Below, piece by piece: positions 34,485 through 43,762 of a stretch of 64,000 nt of DNA. Source of the DNA: Aegicerativicinus sediminis. GTDB taxonomy: Bacteria; Bacteroidota; Bacteroidia; Flavobacteriales; Flavobacteriaceae. Both the position numbers and the translations under genes were made by a program. The notes under the pieces were generated by a model. That model made no database searches, had not been told where the DNA came from, and saw only the letters and a program-made list of their open reading frames with translations. Every line of letters starts with the position of its first letter. The stretch's first letter is position 1. The stretch spans positions 2,846,001-2,910,000 of the forward strand of contig NZ_CP064295.1 of the NCBI RefSeq assembly GCF_015476115.1. The letters are read 5' to 3'.

Positions 34485-36484
34485 ATTTTTAAGGTTTCCA
34501 ATTTTTCTTGATAGGCTTTCAGTTCATCTCTAAAACGAGCTGCCTCCATAAAATCAAGTGCTTTGGCAGCTTGTTCCATTTGTTTTCTCTTTTCCCTAAT
34601 TTTTTTCTCTAATTCTGGTTTTGTAAGATATTCACTTTCTGGTTCCGCGGCCTTTCTTGCGTCTAATTCATATTTATAAGTGCTAACTGAATTCTTGGCC
34701 AAAACATTATCTAAGCTCTTATTTAAGGCCTTAGGGGTTATATTATGCTCCTTATTGAAAGCTAATTGTTTGTCACGTCTATAATTGGTTTCGTCAATGG
34801 TTTTTTGCATACTATCAGTAATGATATCGGCGTACATAATTGCTTTACCATTTAAATGCCTTGCCGCTCTACCCACGGTTTGTGTAAGGCTTCGATTAGA
34901 TCGTAAAAAACCTTCTTTATCAGCATCTAATATTGCTACTAAGGAAACTTCCGGTAAATCTAATCCTTCTCTTAGTAAATTTACCCCAACCAACACATCG
35001 AAAAGTCCTTTCCTCAAATCTTGCATAATTTCAACACGTTCCAAAGTATCCACATCACTATGTATATAACGACATCTTATTTGAATCCGCTCTAAGTATT
35101 TTGTTAGTTCCTCAGCCATGCGCTTGGTTAAGGTGGTCACCAAAACACGTTCGTCTTTCTCAACCCTTTGTTGAATTTCTTCAATGAGGTCGTCAATTTG
35201 GTTAAGGCTAGGTCTAACTTCTATAATTGGATCCAATAAGCCTGTCGGCCGAATAACTTGTTCCACATAAACTCCGCTAGACTTTTGAAGTTCATAATCA
35301 GCTGGGGTTGCACTCACATAAATAACCTGATTCTGTAGGGCCTCAAATTCTTCAAATTTTAAGGGCCTATTGTCCATCGCGGCAGGCAAACGAAATCCAT
35401 ACTCAACCAGATTTTCTTTTCTGCTACGATCACCCCCATACATTGCATGTACCTGGGAAATCGTAACGTGGCTTTCATCAACAACCATTAAATAATCCTT
35501 AGGGAAATAATCCAGCAGGCAGAAAGGCCGGGTGCCCGGTGGTCGTCCATCGAGGTAGCGGGAATAATTCTCAATCCCTGAACAGTAACCTAGTTCACGG
35601 ATCATTTCGAGATCAAATTCTGTACGTTCTTTAAGTCGTTTTGCCTCTAGGTGCTTGCCAATTTCCTTAAAATAATCGTGTTGTTTAACTAAGTCATCCT
35701 GAATTTCATGAATTGCATTTTGAAGAACCTCTGGAGACGTTACAAACATGTTGGCAGGATAAATATTCAAACGATCATATCGCTCAATTACAGCATTAGT
35801 TTCAACGTTGAAGGCTTCAATTTCTTCTATTTCATCTCCAAAAAAGTGTATTCGGAAGGCATTGTCAGAATAACCAGGGAAAATGTCAACGGTATCTCCC
35901 TTTATTCGAAAGTTACCATTGCTAAAATTTGCTTCAGTCCTAGAATAGAGACTTTGCACAAACTGTTGTAGCAGTTTAGTTCTAGGGATAACCTGATCAC
36001 GTTCGATTGTAATGACATTCTTTTGAAACTCTATTGGGTTTCCAATTCCATATAAACAAGAAACAGAGGCCACTACGATTACATCTCTTCGTCCTGAAAG
36101 GAGTGAAGAGGTCGTACTCAGTCTCATTTTTTCAATTTCCTCATTAATTGAAAGGTCCTTTTCAATATAGGTGCCCGTTACTGGAATATAAGCCTCCGGC
36201 TGGTAATAATCGTAATAGGATACAAAATACTCCACCGCATTATCTGGAAAAAATTGTTTGAATTCAGAATATAATTGCGCAGCAAGAGTTTTATTGTGAG
36301 CCAATACCAAGGTCGGTCTTTGAACATTTTCAATAACATTTGCTACTGTAAAGGTTTTCCCAGAACCAGTAACGCCTAATAGCGTTTGGTATTTTTCTTT
36401 GTTATTGATGCCCTCGGTTAATTGTCTGATTGCTTCAGGTTGATCCCCGGTAGGTTTGAAAGAAGATTCAATTTTAAATCGCAT
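34481..36484 (-). CDS. uvrB: excinuclease ABC subunit B
   Basis: 667 residues, normal length. UvrB is the damage-verifying helicase-like part of nucleotide excision repair. The Walker A motif GVTGSGKT is at 37-44, the beta-hairpin region carries YYDYYQPEAYIP, and helicase motifs such as VGVNLLREGLDLPE and QTVGRAARH are present. The C-terminal UVR motif for UvrC contact is in the last 45 residues (EKKIREKRKQMEQAAKALDF). A minus-strand TAAATTTG element lies 4 bp from the start codon. Confidence 0.97.
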   Translation of the reverse strand: MRFKIESSFKPTGDQPEAIRQLTEGINNKEKYQTLLGVTGSGKTFTVANVIENVQRPTLVLAHNKTLAAQLYSEFKQFFPDNAVEYFVSYYDYYQPEAYIPVTGTYIEKDLSINEEIEKMRLSTTSSLLSGRRDVIVVASVSCLYGIGNPIEFQKNVITIERDQVIPRTKLLQQFVQSLYSRTEANFSNGNFRIKGDTVDIFPGYSDNAFRIHFFGDEIEEIEAFNVETNAVIERYDRLNIYPANMFVTSPEVLQNAIHEIQDDLVKQHDYFKEIGKHLEAKRLKERTEFDLEMIRELGYCSGIENYSRYLDGRPPGTRPFCLLDYFPKDYLMVVDESHVTISQVHAMYGGDRSRKENLVEYGFRLPAAMDNRPLKFEEFEALQNQVIYVSATPADYELQKSSGVYVEQVIRPTGLLDPIIEVRPSLNQIDDLIEEIQQRVEKDERVLVTTLTKRMAEELTKYLERIQIRCRYIHSDVDTLERVEIMQDLRKGLFDVLVGVNLLREGLDLPEVSLVAILDADKEGFLRSNRSLTQTVGRAARHLNGKAIMYADIITDSMQKTIDETNYRRDKQLAFNKEHNITPKALNKSLDNVLAKNSVSTYKYELDARKAAEPESEYLTKPELEKKIREKRKQMEQAAKALDFMEAARFRDELKAYQEKLETLKI

Positions 36485-36488
36485 TCAA

Positions 36489-36496
36489 CAAATTTA
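36489..36496 (-). promoter_or_regulatory. promoter -7 element of uvrB, next to the start codon
   Basis: The minus strand reads TAAATTTG, an exact TAnnTTTG match ending 4 bases before the ATG at 36484. If used, the transcript would be leaderless or nearly so. No clear -33 element. Confidence 0.5.
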
Positions 36497-36552
36497 CGAT
36501 TTATAAATATTCTTAAATGCTGAACAATTTCTTTATAAAGGAATTAACAATA

Positions 36553-39276
36553 TTAGCGTCTAAGTGAAAAATGGCCTTTGAATAACCGCCCATCTTCTAA
36601 TAAAACTGAAAACCAATAGTCTGTTGAAGGCAATATCTCTCCCAAATAAGTCCCGTCCCACCCTGGGCCACTAGAATTCAATTCCTTTAGCAGTTTACCG
36701 TAACGGTCATAGATATATATGATACTTTCAGATTGGAAGTTTGCGGACATTCCATAGACTTTCCATCGATCATTATGTCCATCATTGTTCGGCGTTAAGA
36801 ATTTTGGAAAACCGATGACCGAAACCACATCTTCGATTATTCCACAGCCATTAATATCTCTTATATATACCGTATGAAGTCCAGCAGGAACATCTTCCAA
36901 TACGTTCGAATTTTGATATGGTCCGTTTTCGTTATTAAGAGAAAATTCATAATCACCCTCTCCACTTACCATAATGGCTATTTCATTGTTATCTGAAACA
37001 TCTTTAACCGTAATATTCTCTATGGTTGCAATATTTGAAGGGGTTACACGGATAGTTCGTTCTTTGGTGCAATTGAAATTATTTGTTACAATTACGGTAT
37101 ATGATCCAACGGTATTCACCTCTATAGTCGGGGTGGTTTCACCAGTTGACCATTGGTAGGTGAAATCAGAAATGTGACCCTCAAGAATTCCAGGATCTAA
37201 GGTTATGGTATCTGGAGAAAAATTAAGGCAATACTTATATTCTGATTCAGGTTCAACATTTGGTAAATTATGCACTATGAGAGTTATTTCATTAATCCCA
37301 AAACATTGATTGTCGTTTTCCACTCTTGCAAAGATGAAATCTTTGTTAGGAGTAATGTTTCTAACACTGGAATTAAGCTTGTTATCCTCTAGAAGTGCAT
37401 CCTCGTAGGTGCGATAGAAGGTAATATTATATGACGAATTTGAGTTTTCAATTAAATCATCTTCAATCGACGCAAGGTTGAATGTATTAATGCCATCTTC
37501 ATTGCCGTCATCATCACAAGTTTCAATCGTTACATTACGGGTTTGTGTTACGCTAACTTTAAGTTCTAATTCGGTGAAGCTATAACATTTAGTTTCGGTA
37601 TCAACAACGCGCACATACAGGGTTTGTGGATTGGTTTTGTTTTGATAACTATATGGATCTAAAGGATTAATATTATTTAGTGCATCTTCGTTGGTATCAT
37701 AAAAAATTAATGACCTATTCATAAAATCACCTGCTAAAGATTCAGCCGCTTGGTTAAGATCAAATAATGAAATGCCATCTCCACCTAGTTCATCATCACA
37801 TTGAATCAAGGAGGATTTTTGTACAGATGGTTTATCTGCAACAATTACTGAAGCTTTTCCCACCAGAGGACACTCACCGTTGGGTGGAATAACACGTAAT
37901 TCATATAATCCGCCCTCAGAAATTTCAAGTTGGGATGTATTAACGGAAAGTGGTTGACCGTCTCTAGACCAATTATAACTGCTTCCAGGAACGTTATCTG
38001 TACCTAAAGTATAAGTGTCTCCTTTGCATAAAATCATGCTCACTTGGCTTTCGCCATTTTGAATAATATCAATATCTACATCAAACAAGGATTGAATAAA
38101 GGGTGGAAGTCCTTGTGAAGATGTTTTAGGCGCAATACTTATGCCTTGATGAGAATAATTACAACCTATTCCTTGTATATCAGGATTACGGATGACTCCT
38201 AGATAGGAATACCCAACGGTATAAGTTGAACTTAAAGCACGATAAATTTTACCGTCTGGTCCAAGTTGAAGGGCTCCTCGATACAGATTTCTACTATCGA
38301 TTATCGTTCCAGTGCCATTAACATTACCTTGTGAAACATCAAATTGAGTTAATACTGAATAATGACTAGAGGGGTTATTTTGGTTTTGAGGATTGCCTTG
38401 GTCAAAAAAATCATTCGAGGAATGGACATACAGTAATTTGTTATTAGGTGAAAATGCAACACCATAAGGATATGGTGCCTGAGAGTTTAATTGTAATCTT
38501 ATTTGGTTGGAGACAATTCCAGATTGATCATCAAAGTTATATAAATACAACCCGGACCTTGCATTTGCGGAAGCCATTTTAGTGCCATCTGGAGAAAGAA
38601 CTAAATATCCTCTTAGGTCATCAGCGCCGGTACCATTGTTGCCCATAACAAAAGTAGATTTAACTGCATTTGGATTAACACCATTTTCCGTTATTTCATA
38701 CGCATGGAAGGTATCTAAAAGCCCTACTTCGCCATTGTTTGTGGAAAGGGTGACGACCCAAAAAGAGCCAGTTACGCAATTCTTTTTAACAGATGTTATT
38801 TTTTCAGATGAAAACCCCAGTAGGTTTGTGTTCTTTTCGGTGACTCGACCTAATCCTCCATTTGCACTGATGTCAACAATTGAATAATTTAATCCAAAAT
38901 GAACCCCATCTAGGCCATTGTCAACGGTAAAAATATAGTATAGATTAGAGTCATTTGGTTTAGGAACAACTATTGCTGATTGAGTACTGGAAGCATCACC
39001 AAAAAGTCCAGAACCATTATCCATAACCGCGTGGTTTCTATTCCAAACTACCGATCCATCTGTGTAAAAGAGTAAATTTCCAAAAGAGTCAGACATACTA
39101 GCACAACCCTCGTTGGTAGATAATTGACCGTTGCTAACTGAATTTACAATTCCATTGGCAGAATTAAATTTTAATCCTGCGCCGTATCCAAAATACCAGT
39201 TAGAGGCCTCCCCCTGGGGGTAAAGTTTAAGGCAAGATAATGCCAGGATAATTATTCCAAAAGCAATTTTTTTCAT
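36553..39276 (-). CDS. T9SS type-B sorted surface protein with gliding-associated C-terminal domain
   Basis: 907 residues with a signal peptide (LYPQGEASNWYFGYGAGL follows). The first half (about 25-400) is a WD40/lactonase-like propeller (DGLDGVHFGLNYSIVD, SPDGTKMASANARSG, FSPNNKLLYVHSS). Then come Ig-like and repeated bacterial adhesion segments with ISLFDLN and INTFNLA phrases that recur in these exported proteins. The end FPKFLTPNNDGHNDRWKVYG plus IYIYDRYGKLLKEL, GWDGTYLG and DYWFSVLLEDGR is the type-B CTD for T9SS export and surface attachment. A -7 element lies 19 bp upstream. Confidence 0.92.
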   Translation of the reverse strand: MKKIAFGIIILALSCLKLYPQGEASNWYFGYGAGLKFNSANGIVNSVSNGQLSTNEGCASMSDSFGNLLFYTDGSVVWNRNHAVMDNGSGLFGDASSTQSAIVVPKPNDSNLYYIFTVDNGLDGVHFGLNYSIVDISANGGLGRVTEKNTNLLGFSSEKITSVKKNCVTGSFWVVTLSTNNGEVGLLDTFHAYEITENGVNPNAVKSTFVMGNNGTGADDLRGYLVLSPDGTKMASANARSGLYLYNFDDQSGIVSNQIRLQLNSQAPYPYGVAFSPNNKLLYVHSSNDFFDQGNPQNQNNPSSHYSVLTQFDVSQGNVNGTGTIIDSRNLYRGALQLGPDGKIYRALSSTYTVGYSYLGVIRNPDIQGIGCNYSHQGISIAPKTSSQGLPPFIQSLFDVDIDIIQNGESQVSMILCKGDTYTLGTDNVPGSSYNWSRDGQPLSVNTSQLEISEGGLYELRVIPPNGECPLVGKASVIVADKPSVQKSSLIQCDDELGGDGISLFDLNQAAESLAGDFMNRSLIFYDTNEDALNNINPLDPYSYQNKTNPQTLYVRVVDTETKCYSFTELELKVSVTQTRNVTIETCDDDGNEDGINTFNLASIEDDLIENSNSSYNITFYRTYEDALLEDNKLNSSVRNITPNKDFIFARVENDNQCFGINEITLIVHNLPNVEPESEYKYCLNFSPDTITLDPGILEGHISDFTYQWSTGETTPTIEVNTVGSYTVIVTNNFNCTKERTIRVTPSNIATIENITVKDVSDNNEIAIMVSGEGDYEFSLNNENGPYQNSNVLEDVPAGLHTVYIRDINGCGIIEDVVSVIGFPKFLTPNNDGHNDRWKVYGMSANFQSESIIYIYDRYGKLLKELNSSGPGWDGTYLGEILPSTDYWFSVLLEDGRLFKGHFSLRR

Positions 39277-39294
39277 TTAGACAGCGGTAGCTGC

Positions 39295-39302
39295 CAAATA
39301 TA
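39295..39302 (-). promoter_or_regulatory. promoter -7 element upstream of the T9SS-sorted gene
   Basis: The minus strand reads TATATTTG, an exact TAnnTTTG match. It lies 18 bases before the ATG at 39276, directly after the stop of the ABC permease gene (39303). It suggests that the surface protein has its own promoter despite following the transporter genes. Confidence 0.5.
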
Positions 39303-40127
39303 TCATAAATCGCGTTTCTTTAATAATTTGTAGGACAAAAAGACAAATACTGCAGTCCAAGTTAAAACTATCAAAATTTCGTACCAGTGCACTCCATAGT
39401 CATAGAAAAATTCAGCTTTATCGGGAAATTTTGTCAACATAATTCTTTGGAAAGGCTGATCTATTAATTTATACATAGAGTGAAGTGGGAAAAACCGTTG
39501 AATATTGCTGGCGGTGTCTACATTGGTTTGCCAAGTTATGAGCCCAAAGGTTATCCATTCTAATATGTAAAGTATAAAGAGGAACGCTAGAGCAAAGGCT
39601 GAGCGCTTTACCAACATCCCAAAAAACAGACATAGACTAAAAAATGCTACAAGTTTTAAGAAGTAAGCCAACAAGAATTCAGTTTCTCTAAAAATAATAC
39701 CGACTTCAGTATAGCTAGAGTAATAAAGCCCAATTAATAAGGATGCTACACCAATTAAAATAGTCGCTACAAGTGAAAAGAAAACAATTGTAGAAAATTT
39801 AGAAAGGATAAATTCTTTTTTGCTTAAACCATCAATAAGATTTTGTTTGATGGTTTTATTGCTATACTCATTACCAATCATACTCACTACGACAATGGCA
39901 AAGAAAAATTTAAACTGGGATGCAAAAAAGGTGGTAATATGCCAAATTATCGGAAAATTGAATATCCCCAATTCACCCAGTTCTAAAGTGAAATATCCAA
40001 AAAAATCGATCTTAATTGATGAAAGGATTAAAACCGTAAATGGCAATATAAATGAGACGAAAATGAGTATTTTACTAGTGCGGCTAAGCAGCAGTTTTTG
40101 AAGCTCTAATTTTAGTAATCTTAGCAT
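39303..40127 (-). CDS. ABC-2 type transporter permease
   Basis: 274 residues with about six membrane helices. The N-terminal MLRLLKLELQKLLLSRTSKI is a typical cytoplasmic start of ABC-2 permeases, and an EYSNKTIKQNLIDGLSKKEF loop follows the second helix, as in the NatB/bacitracin-type permease group. The gene starts 10 bp after the ATPase gene stop, so they form one exporter. Substrate unknown. Confidence 0.88.
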   Translation of the reverse strand: MLRLLKLELQKLLLSRTSKILIFVSFILPFTVLILSSIKIDFFGYFTLELGELGIFNFPIIWHITTFFASQFKFFFAIVVVSMIGNEYSNKTIKQNLIDGLSKKEFILSKFSTIVFFSLVATILIGVASLLIGLYYSSYTEVGIIFRETEFLLAYFLKLVAFFSLCLFFGMLVKRSAFALAFLFILYILEWITFGLITWQTNVDTASNIQRFFPLHSMYKLIDQPFQRIMLTKFPDKAEFFYDYGVHWYEILIVLTWTAVFVFLSYKLLKKRDL

Positions 40128-40137
40128 GGGAGGTTGA

Positions 40138-41034
40138 TTAGATTTTGTCGGTTAGTTGTAGGAATTGTTCTTCTAGGCTCTCTTTTCTCTTAACTAGGTG
40201 TGAAAGCACCAAACCTTTTTCAAACATCATTTGATTAAATGTAGTGGCATCCAAAGGCTCATTTAAAAATGCAGTCACCAAATCATTTTCAACCAAAATT
40301 TTACCAAATCTCTCTTCAGATTCTAAAAATGTTATCAGTTTTTGTTGATCATTGCACTTTAATTCAAAAAAGCCATGGCTGTTTATCATTTCATCGACTC
40401 GTCCGGAATACAGCTTCACCCCTTTACGTAATACCACAACATGACTGCAGACCTTTTCAACTTCATCCAACAAATGCGATGCTAATAAAATGGTAGTTCC
40501 TTGACTAGCAATTTTTTTAATCAATGTCCTTATCTGATGTATACCTTGTGGATCTAAACCATTTGTTGGCTCATCCAAAATAAGTATTTCTGGGTCATTA
40601 AGCAGGGCGGAGGCTATTGCCAACCGTTGTTTCATACCTAAAGAATAGGTTTGAAATTTACTTTGTTTTCTATCCAATAAACCAACTAACTCTAGTTTTT
40701 CGTCTATTTTACTAAAATCGACTTCCTTAATTCTGCAAACTAATTTTAGATTCTGTTCGGCGGACATATAGGGATAAAAGTTAGGTCTTTCAATTATGGC
40801 CCCAACTTTTTTAAGTGCATCGTGTGTGGTTGTCTTTCCATCGAACCAGTAAAATTCTCCAGAAGTTCTATTAACCACATTGAGAACAATGCCTAATGTT
40901 GTAGATTTACCACTGCCGTTTGGGCCAAGGATGCCATACACATTGCCTTTGTTAATGGTAAAACTTAAATCGGAAACTGCAGTGAGGGCTCCGAATTTTT
41001 TAGTAAGATTTTTTAGGGTAAGGATGGTGTCCAA
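40138..41034 (-). CDS. ABC transporter ATP-binding protein
   Basis: 298 residues. Walker A GPNGSGKST is near residue 37, the signature YSLGMKQRL near 132 and Walker B ILILDEPTNGLDPQG near 150, followed by the H-loop ASHLLDE. The C-terminal extension of about 75 residues is common in ATPases paired with ABC-2 permeases. It drives the adjacent permease at 39303-40127 and diverges from the kinase-like gene at 41127. Confidence 0.94.
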   Translation of the reverse strand: MDTILTLKNLTKKFGALTAVSDLSFTINKGNVYGILGPNGSGKSTTLGIVLNVVNRTSGEFYWFDGKTTTHDALKKVGAIIERPNFYPYMSAEQNLKLVCRIKEVDFSKIDEKLELVGLLDRKQSKFQTYSLGMKQRLAIASALLNDPEILILDEPTNGLDPQGIHQIRTLIKKIASQGTTILLASHLLDEVEKVCSHVVVLRKGVKLYSGRVDEMINSHGFFELKCNDQQKLITFLESEERFGKILVENDLVTAFLNEPLDATTFNQMMFEKGLVLSHLVKRKESLEEQFLQLTDKI

Positions 41035-41126
41035 TGGTGAATTTAGTTTTGATTGGTTTATAAGTATGACGAAAGCCTTTAAAATTTGTTACAGCATTCC
41101 TAAGAAAACTGTAATTTAGGAGGCAT

Positions 41127-42191
41127 ATGAGTACCCAAGACTTAAAGATATCGAAAAAGAAACCATCGTTTCCTGTATCTCAGTTACTAAACACTTATTT
41201 GTCTGATTATAAGCGAAATGTAAGACTCCCTATTTTGTACGAGGACTTGCTTAGGTTTCAAGGTTCAGTAGTAGTTTATGATAGAAATGATGAAGATACA
41301 TTGTGGATAAGGGTATATTATAATGAATTTGATAGGCAAGAAATAGATCTTAGTTTAAAAAAAGTATATACTATTTTACATTCAGACGGTAATGAAAAGA
41401 CCTTCCCCTTTTTGAGCGTTGATGCTGTTGATTATTGCACATTTGGAAATAGCAATCCCTTTAGGATTAAAGTTCGAAATATCTTGAATGATAATTTTAC
41501 CTATTTCTATGTGAAGAAGGCAGATGCTTCCCGAATTTATGGAATTGAATTAGAGCATATGTTATCTCCTTATAATTTGAATTTTTTAGTCTATAAGGAT
41601 ACGTTAATTGAAGAACATATTGCTGGTATTCCTGGGGATGAATTTATCAAAAACATGTTGCCAAAATGCACGGAGCCTGAAAAATCCCAAATCGCTAAAG
41701 AGTTTGTAAAATTCAACGAACGATGTATGATTCGCTTGCTTGGTGATATGCGATCATATAATTACGTTATTGTTCCTACGCACGATTTTGATCATGTGGT
41801 CTATAAAGTTCGCGCCATTGATTTCGACCAGCAGTGCTATGAAGGCAAGTTTAACATTTATCGACCTCAATTCTTCAAGGAAAATAATCAGATGGTTGAA
41901 TTAGTTAAACGAAAATTTCAAAAGGAATCTATTGACCAATATAAGATTGAAGAGCGATCAATAGTGGCCAAAAGACTAATAAGCTACCAAAACCGAATTA
42001 ATGAATTGGTTAATTGTATGGTTAATGATACGTTATCTACACCAGAGAATGTTACACAGTTGAAAATGACAATTTTTGATTACACCCAAGACCTAAATTT
42101 TAAAAGGTCTAAAAATATGGGTGAAATCGTAAAATTTGCTTTAGAATTTGTTCAGCGTAATTATGAAACTGTTAATACCGATAGGTTATAG
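41127..42191 (+). CDS. unknown protein with kinase-like catalytic pattern
   Basis: 354 residues, no signal or membrane segment. I do not recognise the family. The N-terminal half is beta-rich (VVVYDRNDEDTLWIRVYYN). The C-terminal half has GDMRSYN at 206-212 and, after a beta-hairpin-like piece, AIDFDQ at 230-235. The spacing D207-x4-N212 and the later DFD imitate the catalytic and metal loops of protein-kinase-like folds (HRDxxxxN and DFG). The last 100 residues are helical. Only 1 bp separates its stop from the convergent gene. A kinase role is a hypothesis only. Confidence 0.7.
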   Translation: MSTQDLKISKKKPSFPVSQLLNTYLSDYKRNVRLPILYEDLLRFQGSVVVYDRNDEDTLWIRVYYNEFDRQEIDLSLKKVYTILHSDGNEKTFPFLSVDAVDYCTFGNSNPFRIKVRNILNDNFTYFYVKKADASRIYGIELEHMLSPYNLNFLVYKDTLIEEHIAGIPGDEFIKNMLPKCTEPEKSQIAKEFVKFNERCMIRLLGDMRSYNYVIVPTHDFDHVVYKVRAIDFDQQCYEGKFNIYRPQFFKENNQMVELVKRKFQKESIDQYKIEERSIVAKRLISYQNRINELVNCMVNDTLSTPENVTQLKMTIFDYTQDLNFKRSKNMGEIVKFALEFVQRNYETVNTDRL

Positions 42192-42192
42192 A

Positions 42193-42699
42193 TTAATTCC
42201 AATTTTCATCGAAATCGAAATCTTCATAACTATCTAAATCTTCTTCTTCGAAATTAAAATCATCTTCCATTTCGCCTTCAAATTGCTTATCAGGAGCTTC
42301 GTCTGGCAATTGTCCTTGGGCGAACATTAAATTCGGGTAATCAAAACCCTCAGTTTCATCCACAATTTCCCCGAGCTCAACCAAAAATGTCCACATTTTA
42401 AAGAAATCGTAGATATAAATAAGTTTAGTCTGGGCTTCATGAACTACATCGTTGATAGTGGTTTCGTTCATTAAACGGGCATTACCATCATCGCTTAGAT
42501 CAAAAAGAGAAACTTCTTCACCTTGTTCCCACTCTTCATTACTAATGTAGAAAGAGGCCATTTCTGAACCATCAAACCCAAAAGCTTGGATTATGGTGTT
42601 ATGTAAATCCTCTAAAGTATCTGTTTCCCTGATTTCAATATCCCTAAAGACATCTTCTTCGGCTTCAGTATCTAATAAAACTCTAAAACGGTATATCAT
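42193..42699 (-). CDS. pRiA4b ORF-3-like protein
   Basis: 168 residues. YRFRVLLDTEAEEDVFRDIEIRE with a TLEDLHNTIIQAFGF helix and the ASFYISN strand match the plasmid pRiA4b ORF-3 family (PF07929). The C-terminal 40 residues are very acidic (DEAPDKQFEGEMEDDFNFEEEDLDSYEDFDF, given here only as a description of the run). Despite the family's name, nothing mobile lies nearby. Function unknown. It is the last gene of a minus-strand housekeeping run. Confidence 0.85.
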   Translation of the reverse strand: MIYRFRVLLDTEAEEDVFRDIEIRETDTLEDLHNTIIQAFGFDGSEMASFYISNEEWEQGEEVSLFDLSDDGNARLMNETTINDVVHEAQTKLIYIYDFFKMWTFLVELGEIVDETEGFDYPNLMFAQGQLPDEAPDKQFEGEMEDDFNFEEEDLDSYEDFDFDENWN

Positions 42700-42731
42700 G
42701 GGAATAAAATTTTAAGTAAAAATAATTGTTT

Positions 42732-43751
42732 CTATTTGGAAAATCTATGCAAACTAAATGTAATAGAAGCTAGTAAGAAAAAGGCTCCTATTTGGTGTGC
42801 AATACCTAACCATAATGGAACGGCGTAAATTATGGTAAGTACCCCTAATAAAAATTGAAGGAATACAACCGCTAATAATAAATTCAGACTATTTTTCTGA
42901 TAAGTTGTAAGGCTAAAACGTTGTCCTTTCATCCAAATCCAAATCACTATTCCAACAACGATATAGGCTAAAATGCGATGCACGAATTGAACTCCACTTT
43001 TACCTTCAATAAAGTTTTTAAGAAGAGGTGACTGTTCAATATAAATGGTTGGATGCATAAATTTGCCCTCACTCATTAATGGCCAATGATTGTGAATAAA
43101 TCCAGCATCTAAGCCCGCAACAAAAGCGCCATAAATTATTTGGAGAATTATCGCTCCCAATCCAATACGGATTAATTTTTTCATAGGAACGTTACTTGGT
43201 TTTTTATTTGGAAAAATTAAATCCAAAGCTACCCATAGTGTATAGGCAAACGTTATAAAGGCGGTTATTAAATGAGCGGCCAGTCTAAAATGACTTACGT
43301 CTGGCCGATCAATTAATCCGCTTTTTACCATATACCAACCTAAAAATCCTTGAAACCCACCCAGAAATAATAAAACTATGGATTTCTTAATGGTGCTGGT
43401 AGTAAGTTGTTTTATGAATAGAAAAACTAAAAAAGGGATAATGAATACCAATCCAATTAAACGACCTATTAGTCGGTGAAGCCATTCCCAAAAATAGATG
43501 TCTTTAAAATCTTCAAGTTCAAAATGCGTGTTAAGTTTTTGATATTCAGGATATTGTTTATACAATTCAAAGGCTTCATGCCATTCCGCATCATTCATTG
43601 GCGGAATAGTACCTGTAATCAGCTTATAATCAGAAATTGATAATCCAGAGTGAGTTAATCTGGTAATCCCCCCTATGATTACCATAACAAAGATTAAAAA
43701 GCAGCCTGTAAGCAACCATCCAATAACCCATTTGTTATCTCTCTTTCTCAT
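42732..43751 (-). CDS. ctaA: heme A synthase (COX15/CtaA family)
   Basis: 339 residues, eight membrane helices. It oxidises heme O to heme A for cytochrome oxidase. Marks are GGITRLTHSGLSI near residue 28, EWLHRLIGRLIGL with heme-ligand His, HFRLAAHLITAF and VQFVHRILAYIVVG, which hold the other conserved histidines, and GIAHQIGAF near the end. Length is that of the COX15 type. It lies 11 bp downstream of the tRNA nucleotidyltransferase gene. Confidence 0.93.
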   Translation of the reverse strand: MRKRDNKWVIGWLLTGCFLIFVMVIIGGITRLTHSGLSISDYKLITGTIPPMNDAEWHEAFELYKQYPEYQKLNTHFELEDFKDIYFWEWLHRLIGRLIGLVFIIPFLVFLFIKQLTTSTIKKSIVLLFLGGFQGFLGWYMVKSGLIDRPDVSHFRLAAHLITAFITFAYTLWVALDLIFPNKKPSNVPMKKLIRIGLGAIILQIIYGAFVAGLDAGFIHNHWPLMSEGKFMHPTIYIEQSPLLKNFIEGKSGVQFVHRILAYIVVGIVIWIWMKGQRFSLTTYQKNSLNLLLAVVFLQFLLGVLTIIYAVPLWLGIAHQIGAFFLLASITFSLHRFSK

Positions 43752-43762
43752 TGTTTAAATTT

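Noticed and set aside
41118-41123. AGGAGG just before the ATG at 41127
   Set aside because: Only 3 bases separate it from the ATG, which is too short for a working Shine-Dalgarno site, and the overlapping TAATTTAG looks like a near -7 element. Bacteroidota do not rely on such sites. Chance is likely.
42193-42699. pRiA4b ORF-3-like gene as a sign of a plasmid or transposon
   Set aside because: The family is widespread on chromosomes. No transposase, terminal repeat or composition change is visible nearby.
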